Assembly: GCA_900708905.1 (NCBI GenBank)
Contig: CAADRB010000025.1
Span: forward strand, 1,919,026-1,983,025
Direction: 5' to 3'
Source: Hymenolepis diminuta
Lineage: Eukaryota; Platyhelminthes; Cestoda; Cyclophyllidea; Hymenolepididae
Length of the DNA: 64,000 nt
The position numbers and the translations under genes are program-made. The stretch's first letter is position 1, and every line of letters starts with the position of its first letter. Below are positions 47,230 through 58,170 of this stretch, piece by piece. The notes below the pieces were generated by a model that was not told the DNA's origin, did no database searches, and saw nothing but the letters and a program-made list of their open reading frames with translations.

Positions 47230-47830
47230 TATCTAGGCTGCGCCCAAAGTAGTGAGAATGAGAGAGCTGTTGCGTGGAGAGGGTCTATTGACCGATAAGC
47301 GATGAGATAGTAAGAATTTTAAGCGAACGGAGCTCCTTATGAGTCGCTCTCCATGAGCTTGGGCCCTAGATACAAACAACGCTAAACTGCAGGGATATCG
47401 ATTGCTGATTGGCTGAGGAGGTCTCTGCACACGAACTCCACAGTAGAACGATATCTTCTTTCGAAATGTAGGCAGAAAAATAATTTTCCATCCACCATTT
47501 TAAGAGGTTCATTCCAGAGATTGTTAGAGACAATCTCCCCTTAATGATTCTTCTCTGAATCATCTTTCAGTTTTCGTTTAAATAGAGAGGACCTTAGCTG
47601 CAGGATATATCGGGGTAGTTGTCCCTTAAACCAAGCATAGGGCGATTCGTGAATATCTCTCAAAAAGTACTCACGTCTAATACGAAGATTAAGACTAGTA
47701 GTCTCCAGATGTGTTTCTTCCCCGCGTCGTATTTCTCTGCGTGTTGCTGTCGAGAATATGATCAAGGAAATAGGTTCTATTGGTTGATCCCAATAGTGTG
47801 TTTCATAGGTATGGAGACATCGAGGCAATA
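47230..47830 (-). pseudogene. protein-like remnant, possibly from a TBC (RabGAP) domain
   Basis: On the minus strand a 96-codon frame (47541-47828) is followed by overlapping shifted frames to about 47230, broken by several stops. The segment LLKWWMENYFSAYISKEDI followed by VLLW resembles the Trp...Asp..LLLW helix pair near the end of TBC domains (TBC1D19-like), and a KLMES motif follows at the expected distance. The first half is not recognised. The composition is richer in GC than the surroundings. If correct, it is a dead copy or retrocopy; the identification is tentative. Confidence 0.3.
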
Positions 47831-48518
47831 TCTCCCACTTGTCCTACTCTTTGTTAAATAAAAAGAAGTTAAGAAGCCAGAATTGATATATAAATGACAT
47901 GTAATCAGGGAGGGATGAAAAATTAATAAAATTTTAGCTATTCTATTATGTTAAAACTGAAAACTACCGAATAAAAGTATAAGATCATTGCGCATTCTCA
48001 ACCATTGGAAGAAAACATGATTTGAGGTGGTAAGAATGACCATCACAATTAAAAAACATAGCAAACAAACGCTTTCTACAATTCAGGGAAAGAATCATGA
48101 AATTCAAATTTTGGAATATGAACTACTCATATAGTGAATACTGTACAACCCGACTTCAAAAATGAAATAAAGTATTACTCTCGGAACTAATGACGTTGGC
48201 CTCAGTATCTCTTTGATCCCCTCCTCTTTACCATTAATTGGACATTCTGTTAGACGATTTGGGTCGCTTCCCATGATTAAAGATTGTACATTTTTATATT
48301 ACGGTGGGTAATAATAATAAGTGATAAGATTATGACAAGGGATGATCCACTGTAGAATCTTTGTTAATTTCTCGGCTCAAAATAGGAATTATGGATCGAT
48401 ATCTTATTTTTTGTACAATTTTTAAATAACAGGCATTAGAATTTCGAAATTACACTAGTTATTCTGCGTTTCTAATGGTCTATGTGAATTAGAGTGGAAT
48501 CATGTCACGGTTAGCATT

Positions 48519-49031
48519 TGAAGGAAAATTTTCTATGCATTTCCAGAATTACTTTTTATTCGCATTCTCTATGACAATACTTCGGTTATTCGTCCACGAA
48601 GCTGGATTGATGTCTTTCATGACGCATAACCCCTATCTGTCATGTCTAAACGAGTCCATCGATATCTCACCTTTTCTATAACCGCCTCGTTTCACCTAAA
48701 AGCACTCTGCGCTCATGTTTCACACGTCCTTATCCAAGTGACTCAATAAAGCTTTCATTGCTTTCCACACAATAACAACGCACGCTTATCAGTTACTGGC
48801 TCATACGCTTCCTGCTCACCTCCTCTCTTCCTCAGCACGCTCTCCTCACTACCTCTCTCTCTCTCTCTCTCCCTGCCATTTGTTTCAAACCCGTTGTGGC
48901 TTCCTTGAATACATTTTGGTCTAATCAAATCTTTGTGTTCTTCTCCACTATTGTTGTTAGGTCTTACTCAAACAGCTGCGGACTGGTAATTTGTTAGCTG
49001 TAAACTGTTAGTCGCTATCTTAACTCCAACA
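48519..49031 (+). mobile_element. solo LTR, family D
   Basis: 513 bp, TGAAGGAAAAT ... CTTAACTCCAACA, flanked by the 4-bp duplication CATT (48515-48518 and 49032-49035). Shares with the copy at 5844 the blocks TTCCTTGAATACAT, ATAACCGCCTCG, CAGCACGCT, TTGTTGTTAG and TCTTACTCAAACAGCT. A (CT)n run lies at 48853-48872. Confidence 0.82.
48853..48872 (+). repeat. CT microsatellite inside LTR-D
   Basis: About ten CT units within a pyrimidine-rich tract. The other D copy has only a shorter, imperfect tract at the same place. Confidence 0.7.
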
Positions 49032-49035
49032 CATT

Positions 49036-51500
49036 ATACTGGACGATTCTGTTGTTGGAAAGGCTATATTTTTATATTTGAAATGCTTCATACCGAGCGA
49101 ATAAATTTCAAGAGGCTTTTGGTCCGAAGTATTTAATTTACCGCGACTCTGTTTTGTCTGACAAAGCACCTCGACCGATATTTTTACGGTCGTTCCTCTT
49201 TATAATATTTTTTTTGTATTTAAATATAAGATAGTTCAGAACTTTTGGATGAGATTTGAAGGGACCAAGTACGACAAGAATCAAAAACTTTATTTTGAAG
49301 AATAATATTCTAACTATTTTTTAAAGAAAAATTTGATTTCCTCATTTATACATATGCATGATCTAACATAATCATGTTTTTAAATATCTCTTCTCGATAA
49401 TGATAGGCAAGTTCGAAGGGATCTCAATGGAAAATTTTATAACGTAAATAAAATGTTTGTCATTTATAAAATTGTACAGATTGAATAAGTTGGTTTTAGT
49501 TACAAATATTGCTGTTGTGATTCGTATTATGTTAAGGATATCATTACTATTTGCAATCTATCTGCTATTAGCTGTAATTGAGGGGACATGACTAACCACG
49601 GGATTAAATCAACCTGAATATGGTGGACATAGTTTCATCCACGAAAACTGGGATACAAATGATGAAGATTGAACATTAGGAAATTACAAAGTGAACTCTT
49701 CCCTCTTTGAATGTATGGATAGCTAAATACGCCTAAATCCAACTGAAGTAGGACTCGCTATGTACGGGCTTAACCAGCCACTTATTATTGAACCTCAACC
49801 CGTTTCCTGCCTTATTTGACTCGTTTGATGGCTCCCTCATTCCGATGCTTTTGCGTAGTTAAAACTTGTGAAAGTTTTCCCCTACATTATGGACAATGCC
49901 AATACCAAAGTTAAAATATTGAATACTGGTTATGATTAGAACTACCAAAATGAATTAGAGTGTTAGTAGATTAAGACAAAATATAATCTGTCTCACGAGA
50001 AAGGCAAACAACGATTTCCAAAGAAATCTGACGGCTAACGTCAATTAACATCTGAAAGTTACAGAGAAGTTTCGACGCGCATTCTCGAATCTGGTTTGCA
50101 TAAGGTTTAGACACAAACGACAGACTTAAAAAAAGTTCACAAAATTCCTTCATGGAAGAAGTATATTTGTATCGCCCTGATACTTAGATCTGTTCTTACT
50201 TGCTATTGATAATATTGTTGAGATAGTTATATTACCTACTTATTTGGTTTTAAGCAGTGTTTTGATATCATGATCTGTTATTTAGTTAATGTTATTACCT
50301 ATCCTGCAAATTTACATCTGTAAACCATATTTTTCAAGAAATTTCACGATGATTCTATCTTGTAAGAGTAAACAAGCTAGATGGTGATCAAGCACGTGCA
50401 TTTTGTATTGTTCACTTGAGCAAATTGAAACAAACGGTTCGGATAAAACCGTAATTCATCACTCTTCATTGGATAATTGAGTCAAGCGTTCCGGCTTGTA
50501 GTTGGTTATCATGCATGTCACATCTTATTCTTCGGTCATCTGATTGGCCAGTAAGGAGTCTCTACTTAGTAAAATGATCATTATTTAATGCTTAGTTCGA
50601 CGATAGACAGAATCAAGCATTTATAGAATTAGTAATTTATCATTTTAAATACAAAATACATTTTTATAGCAGAAGTTATATTGAAATGAAAAATAATGAA
50701 GGTTTGTTATCGCTAAATACTCATTTCTTTCCCTCTAAACCTCAGTATTTATGTTTATTTTTTAAGATTTAAATAAAATTCCCTATGGTTTTTTATATTA
50801 TGTTAGACTCGTTGAATTCCTTTGCAGTGACAAGGCGTCACATAAACTTAAAAACTTCACATTATTCAATTTTTAACTAAGATATGAGATCAGCCTAATG
50901 TGAATGCATTTGTATCCACAAACTTTCTAGTTATGTTGCTACTACCTATAATCAGTAGTGTGTGCTGAAGTTCAAACGTCAATCACCTCTTTTACCCATT
51001 TAAAAGGAAAAGATCAAATAATTAAATTAGAGCATTGATATCTTCATGTATATGTATATATAATTACAAGTGCAATTTTAAATACACATCCGGGTATCGT
51101 TTGTTTCAAATCATACAAGTCAATGGAAAAAGAGAAGAAGTAGGAGTAGTAGAAGTAGGATCAAGGCACAATTCATTGTAGTAGTCATCGATGAACAGTA
51201 ATTTGAATAATTCTGATTGTCTCTTCTGGCGTGGGGAGACGATTCGGGAGAGAGCTAATGGACAACACAAAAGCATAAAACAACTGAGATTGATATCAGG
51301 GGTGGGTAATCGATTAGACCCTGGGTTCGATTGTGAAATACAATAAATGCGAGTAATGAACTCTTCATTAGATAATCTTCATCCATACTCTGATTTCAGT
51401 GAAGGGAGGAGGGCAGGTCATTCAGATTATTAAGTAGTTGAGTCATTGACAATGAGTATAGATACAAGAGAGGGAAATAGGCTGATAGAAGAGGTCACCT
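49036..51500. other. AT-rich region downstream of the Notch ligand gene
   Basis: No gene recognised. The part next to 51500 should contain the 3' untranslated region of the minus-strand Notch ligand gene. Confidence 0.4.
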
Positions 51501-54500
51501 TCAAATTCGCCTCGAAGATGACGCTCCACTTCGACTCATGGTAATTGATCTTTTGTGCTTCGCTTCAGTCGTAGTTAATTGAGGGAGTTCCTTGCATCTA
51601 TTTTCACTGACTGATGATCGTCTCTTTAGTGGGAGTGTCGGATATACACTTTGAGAAAGATCTCCAGGTCTAAGAATTGCGTAGATGATTGTATCTTTCC
51701 GCCTCGACGAGTTAGCCATATCAGAAGTGGAGGCTACAGGGAAGTTTGTCTGTTGTGTGAAAGGGTAAAGGAACGGTCGGAGAAAGGTAGGCTGATAGCC
51801 AACTATTGGTCCGTATTTTGAGGGTCGCGGAGGTAATGCGGGGCCATTGGATTCATCATATCGGCCAGGTGCTTCGTAGATTTGATTTGAAGTCATTTGT
51901 GTTGAGAAAGCACGACTAGTGGGCACTTCGCAGTAACGTTGTTGATGATAAACCGATGGCTGTTCCATAGACTTTAGCTTGGCATTCATTCCTTTGTATT
52001 TAGGGTAGTTTGAATATTTTGATGGTGTGCAGTCTTTAGAATTCATGGGGTTGAGCGGTTCGTAAGCAGACCAGATTGTTGATGTTTCAGATGCATAACT
52101 GTTAAGGTCTTCTTCTAACTTTGGAGGGAAGTTTTGAGATGAAGGGGATCTCTTCTGAGTTTGCCGCTTTTCTCGTCGCCAAAGACAAGCAGCCATGAGT
52201 AGACAAACAGCAACTGCCAGAACGACACCGGATAGAGCAATAGCAACCGGAATACCAATTGTAAGACCAAGGAATGATGGTTGAAGATGGACCATGACAA
52301 TATTACCTTTATCAGAAGTCAGTGGTTGTGCTGAGGTCAGAGATGACAGATTCTCGCTTGAAGTTAGATCGATCTGTTTCTGTGCTGCGCTTGTGAAAGT
52401 GGATGAACATTTATATGAACCATCTTTCGCTTGGTAGCAAGAAGATCCTCTTGGACAGAGACCAGGAGGGCATTCAACAATACGATTCTCGCACCAAATT
52501 CCGAAAAATCCAACTGGACAAATGCAACGATAACTGCTGATGAGATCTTCACAAAACGCACCATTTTGACAGGGTTTCGAAGCACAGTCATCAATGTTTA
52601 TTTCACAGTTGTCACCAGTATAGCCTGGAGGACAGGAGCAGTGGAATTGACGGCCATTCTTCGGTCTTGACAGGGGATGACAGACTGAATTTGGAGCTTG
52701 ACAAGGGTTCTCTGAACAAATAGTCTGGTTGAATTCGCACAGATTTCCGTAGAAGCCTTTTGGACAGATGCAGCGGCTCTGTAAATGAACAGAGCAAAGT
52801 CAGTCTACTGATAATGATTTAAGTAGAGGCGATTGGTAATATCGAGTACTCACCTGTCCATCCATGTGTTGAGTGCATTGACCGCCATTTTTGCATCCAT
52901 GAACAACACAGTCAAATTGCATCATCTCGCAGTGATCACCACGAAAACCAGGAGGGCAGACACAGCGGTAGGGTTGACCATTAGCGCTTCGGACATTCTC
53001 GCATTTGCCGTTATTCTTGCAGACATCTTTGTTATTTTGGCAGAACTGCAAATCGATATCACAGAGCATACCACCCCATCCCTCTTCACAAGCACAGGTG
53101 AATGGAAGGGTCTTGTTGGTTTTTGGATCTGGGGCACATTTCCCATGTTTACAACCTGGATACACTTTACACTCGGAGCAATCTTCTCCGGTCCAACCTT
53201 GATGACATTTACAGGTGTCTGGTTCGACACAATCACCGTTTTGGCATCCACTTGAGCAAATCGCTGTAAAACACAAACAGAATTTGAGGCTAATAAACAT
53301 TATATGAATGGATTTATTAAACCTAAAAGATGGTCGTCACTTACGCATATCACAGTGTTCCCCTTCATACCCCTCGGGACACTGTGGTACTTCGTTTTCA
53401 CATTCTCCTTGATCACCTTTAGGATCACAAGTAGTGTCACACAACGGGCCAAAGTATCCGGGTGCACATTTGAAGTTGAAAGTAGTGAGAACACTGAGCC
53501 CAATACCACGATGTGTGGGCGCCAAGTCTGAATGAGATTTCCCATAATTTGGATCTGCCCGACTACCGAAAGATTTTACTTTCCAGCTATGCTCAGATGT
53601 AAAGTTAACCTCACTGGAAGGTAGACGAAAGATTAAAACATGTTCATCTTCAGCAGCATGCATGACATCGAGGATGAGAGAGAAATTCTCCATCCAGAGG
53701 GCTGGAACTCGGAAAGTGATGTTGACAAGGGGTTTCTTTAGTTGAGTAAGTGGAAGCTGAACTGTTTTCTTTCCAAGAATACATTCTGGTTGGTTTTCTG
53801 CATTCCAGATGGGTTCATATTTATCCAGACAGACGCGAATAAGGAACTGGCACTTTGCAAGACAAGCTGTAAAAGATCTGTCTACGTTTTCAGGATTTCC
53901 AACATCGTTTTGTGGGCAGCATTTGGAAGCTGGGAAGTTTTCATCAAGCTGGAACTTCTCTACTCGCATTTCGAAAATTCCACCAGCTGAAACTTGGCTC
54001 TAAAATTAATAAAATTAGAAGGAAGCCTGTTTAGAGTTTTCGTTATTACGGTTGAAGCATTAACGAAAACAGACTGTTAATGAATGTTAGTCACAAGTAA
54101 TTCGCTGTGTCAATTTTTTGGTTACAATTAACTTGTTTGTTGTTTGGTGATTAAATCAGGATGATTAAGAGGCAGTTTACTATTTAAATGAAAAGGGCAC
54201 TGGAGCATTGAATTTAAAACAGCAAAGAAACCTCTAAAATATATATATGCCAGTTATATATTTTTAACATCTCTGAAAATCTCAATTTTTTATCCAAGGC
54301 GGCAGACAACACATGTCTCTTACTCATAACGGCATTTCTTCGGTCCGTTTTTTTCTGCAACATCACTCGACACTTGACAACTAAGTAGGGGAAAGGAAGT
54401 GTCAAAGTCGTTTTTTCAAATCATTTACAGGCGGTGATAAATTATCTTGTAAATCACAAAGCCGTCAACTAACAGGAATATAACTTTTCAACTGCTAATA

Positions 54501-54870
54501 TAGTCCTTCGGATTCAAAGACTGCCTTTCCCAAAATATGATCCCTAAGTACCACTTAAATGCAATATCAATATTCATTAGCGGAAAAGTTGATACTCTAG
54601 TTAATTAATGAGTTAATTAGCGAAGGCGTGTGGTTTTTATAATGACATTTCGAAATGATGAATTAAGTTAAAGACTTAACAAGTCAATCGGAAGATTCAA
54701 TTAAATCAACTCTACTGGAAGTATAATAAGATAAATTAAATAAAGGCAGATTATCTATAATGTATTATAAAGTATAAAATGAAATATTATAAGGTTTGTT
54801 AACTTACGAGGAATGAACTTAGGAGGAGGAAAAGAAAGAAGGGAACTGTAAATTGAGTATTGAAAGCCAT
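51501..54870 (-). CDS. Notch ligand of the DSL family (Delta/Jagged class)
   Basis: Single-pass membrane ligand that activates Notch on neighbouring cells. Four exons join in phase: 54808-54870, 53345-53999, 52854-53263 and 51501-52778, giving 801 residues. Residues 1-21 are a hydrophobic signal peptide. Next comes an MNNL-like N-terminal domain starting GGIFEMRVEKFQL, with a Cys pair (KCCPQ), then a compact DSL-like domain with six cysteines (KCAPGYFGPLC, TTC, GEC, QC, GEHC) near 197-238. Six complete EGF repeats follow and a seventh with only four cysteines. A transmembrane segment lies near 545-576 (GIPVAIALSGVVLAVAV), followed by a basic stop-transfer WRREKR and about 225 cytoplasmic residues rich in Ser, Pro and Tyr, ending SSSRRI. 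With six to seven EGFs and no Cys-rich region after them it is nearer Delta than Jagged. Introns are 75, 81 and 808 bp. Confidence 0.9.
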
Positions 54871-54989
54871 TTTAGGTTATGTAAATATTCCAAAAGGTGT
54901 CTGAGAGTGGGTTGGAAACTCCTTAGAGGAGATTGACCGAGAGAGGATTATCTTGGGAGGTGATTGAAAGTTAACTGATCACTTGCACC

Positions 54990-55440
54990 TCTGTCTTCCT
55001 CATATAAACCAGTGATGGACAGCTGTGATTGGTTACTTCAGGGGTGGGAGGGGGGAGAAATGACTGATGGATGATTGTATGCGTAAAATTAGTGCGCACG
55101 TGTGTGATGTGCGGCCGTGCGTTTATAAATGTATTTTCGAAACACACCAAGAAACCGAGAGGAGGCCACACAGATTTACGTGCACAGAGTTCGCTATCAC
55201 CCCTCGCACTTCAGATTGTCTGCTAATGGGGTGCTAATGCCGCTTTCTGAATAAGAGAGAGGTGAGGAAAAAGATATCTCTTATTCCACTAGGTGCTTCT
55301 CTCAAGGAGTCGGAGATAAAAGTGTGGGTTTAGGCGCAAGCGCGATGGGTACTGGGGTTTGTGGGATTGGGTTTCGGCATTTCCATTGACAAGTAACCAA
55401 TCAGATATGAGTTACCTGTGCATTAGGATTGGTCAGGTAA
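54990..55440 (-). promoter_or_regulatory. promoter-like region upstream of the Notch ligand gene
   Basis: GC-richer than its surroundings and only 120-570 bp before the start codon. It holds a TATAAA box at 55124-55129 (TTTATAAA reads the same on both strands), an inverted CCAAT pair near 55028 and 55425, and a forward CCAAT near 55396. On the minus strand the order is CCAAT boxes then TATA then gene. Assigned by composition and boxes only. Confidence 0.35.
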
Positions 55441-57440
55441 TCTTAATTTAGTCTATCATTTTTCACTGTTTACTATCATTGCTCAACACTAATAGTATTA
55501 AATATTAAAAATTTAACCCTTCATTATACTTACATTTACTAAATAAATAGGCAAGAACGGCAGTAAGCCCAACTTTGTCTTAATGTGAAACTATGAATAT
55601 GATTACTAACATTTAACAATAAATGAGGGAAAGTGTTTTAGGATAACGGAATAGGTATTAAGGTGGAAATGATCAACTGACCAAGTTAATTTCAATTGGT
55701 CATCATTAAATCCGCCTCAGACCCTGAACTCATCTTCAAATTACAACTTCTGTTAACACCTGTTCGCACAAGCTCCTACACCATAAGGAACTCTGTAAAA
55801 CACCATAATAAACAAATTTGACAAGCATATCATTTCACATTTCAAATACAAGTATTTCTAACACCAAAGTTCTTCAAATTAAACGTAGAGATTAGTGATT
55901 CAATGAACAGTTTCATTAAACAGATGTGAGTGGAACGATTATGACTTAAAATGAGCTATGGTCTTGTATAAATTTAAAATTTGAAATCCTCCATGGAATA
56001 TCGGTCCATTCAATAACTATTTCGAGTTCGAGAGCAAGTCGATTACTGATTCGAGTTTTCATTTTAATTATTAAAAATAATGACAGAATAAAAATGTTAA
56101 TCATGATATAATTAATCTATTAAACTTTCTTTTTTATAATTTGCACTTTGTCCATTAATTTTAACTAGGTTTAGTCAAAAACGATTTGTTAATTGAAAAT
56201 TGAAAATGGGAATAGATAAATACATAATAAAAAGATTAAAAATTTTTAAATTGCAAAGAGAAATTATAAGAAATAAGGGACCTTACCGAAAAGAATTCCA
56301 AAAAAATATACTAACTGGGAGTGCAAGTTCGAGGTATTTAAGATGATAAATTTCGGTATAAACAAAAAATCCTTTCAAGATTTATTTATTTTATACAAAA
56401 AAGTGAAGATAAATCACGAACTGATTAAGATGTAAATGCAATTCAATTAGCAATGTCCCTTTCATCTCCAGTTAATTCAAATAAAAGCGTAATTTTATTT
56501 ATGAAGAAAGTCGGATATTAATTCGGTAACTGTATCGCAGATTTGATATCTTAAATTTGAGGGGAGGTGAGGGGAGGGGAAGAGGAGACCATGACGTTTT
56601 GAAGTTATCTGTTATCCTGATTCGCTTACTGATTTTATGAAGTGATGATACTTTCCCTGGTCTTTAAGTGGTTTATTGATTTCTCTCTTGATAAATACCT
56701 GAATGTGGGTACCACTTCACAGGTGACAAGGTTGCTGTCTTCTCACTATTTTTTCTTTATATAATATTTCGTCCTTCCTGTCTTGAAGTGGCAGGGTCAT
56801 GCCGATGGATTAATATTAATATTAACGTTGCCACTAGAGTTGCTTATATTATATGCTGTCTTTATGGGTGAACAAAATATATTTTCCTTAAAAGTTATGG
56901 AGTGTTTAATACTTTCTGTCGTAATTAGGCAAGGATTATATTTTACTCCAAGCAATGTTTATATTGATCATTTCAAGCAGATTTTAAGAAATTATCATTG
57001 AAAGCAAGTCCATTCTTTCTGAAAGGGAAATCTTTGGAATAAGGTGTTCCCGCTTTAATAAGTATTAACCAATACTGATGGTCACCTTAACCATTTCGAT
57101 CTGATCTCCTGACTACTAACTCGGTGATTTAGCATGCTATTACTAATCCATATTCCCTTTTATTCTACGCTATTATTCTTTTAGAGTTAGGAACTGTTTA
57201 TACAAACCATCCATCTTGAAATGTGTTTGTGAAAATGACTTGTGATACACTATTTTAAAGTGCTAAACAATTTTATGAAATATAGTAACTATACTTAATA
57301 TGTAAAAAGTTAATCAATAAAAAATAAGAATATGGAAAACATAATTCAAGTGAAATCGGAAAAAGAATTAAATTATACATTTAGTCTCAGCCATTTAAAA
57401 ATATTGATCGCTTCCTAAAACGAAGCCACAAGACCTTCGA
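55441..57440. other. AT-rich intergenic sequence
   Basis: No gene or repeat that I can support. A purine-rich tract (GAGGGGAGGTGAGGGGAGGGG) of 20 or so bases lies near 56560-56590. Confidence 0.4.
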
Positions 57441-57455
57441 GGCCACTTCATATTT

Positions 57456-57586
57456 CGCCACTGTGACCTCATATTTTGATACTTGCTGTGGCGTGTAACG
57501 CCTAATTAGTCTTCAACGGGGGTATTTATTACCCGTGACTAAGATATGACCCGAATTTTTGTTGCCAAGGTCGCCTAAACGGCGAC
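57456..57586. other. cluster of perfect hairpins, two mutually exclusive
   Basis: CGCCAC at 57456-57461 can pair with GTGGCG at 57488-57493. The overlapping GGCGT at 57490-57494 can instead pair with ACGCC at 57498-57502 across a 3-base loop. ACGGG at 57516-57520 pairs with CCCGT at 57532-57536, and GTCGCC at 57570-57575 pairs with GGCGAC at 57581-57586 around TAAAC. Four GC-rich stems in 130 bp stand out in AT-rich DNA. No known RNA family was recognised. Confidence 0.45.
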
Positions 57587-58027
57587 GAAAATTTTTTCAC
57601 GAAGAGTTTCTATTAGAGCTGAATTTCTGGAAATAAAAATCGATAGGGCTGACAAGAGATGCTGCAAGCCTTCTTTAGGTACCACTTCAGTTCAAAGGGT
57701 CACGTCTTGTTGTAGTTTGTTAATTTATTCTGGAGAACAAATATAGATTCAGGAAATGAAAAAAATATGTTGAAAATTTTGGTAGAACGGGAACTAGAAA
57801 GGACATAATTAAAAAATCTCGACTTGTTTGAAATGAATCATGGTGGGTGACCGTCCCTACTTTCGGGAGGAAAAAAAAGGTATCAAGATATTTTCTCTAC
57901 TTACTGATGAATTGTCATTTTGGAAGAGTTAGTCATTTGAGTGTATGACAGGCCCTTCACAGACGACTACTTTGACATTTTATACTATCGTGATATTGAG
58001 AGAATGAAAGGAGGATGAACGAGCTGT

Positions 58028-58170
58028 GCGTCGGTGGTGGAGCTATTCATGTGCACATGTTAAAAATTAGATGTCATGGATTCAATATCCATCGGTGCAC
58101 ACTAATGAGCGGAATGAGCAATCGTTCTGGTTAGGCAGGGCTAATAAAAGAGGTGGCAGAATTCGACTTT
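58028..58170 (+). repeat. SINE-like repeat copy 6
   Basis: CGTCGGTGGTGGAGCTATTC head, GTCATGGATTCAATATCC box B-like part, then CGGTGCACACTAATGAGCGG, the shared core. Confidence 0.5.

Noticed and set aside
52833..53255. 140-codon plus-strand open frame
   Set aside because: Antisense shadow of the EGF-coding exon of the Notch ligand gene; its pattern follows the Cys codons of the other strand.
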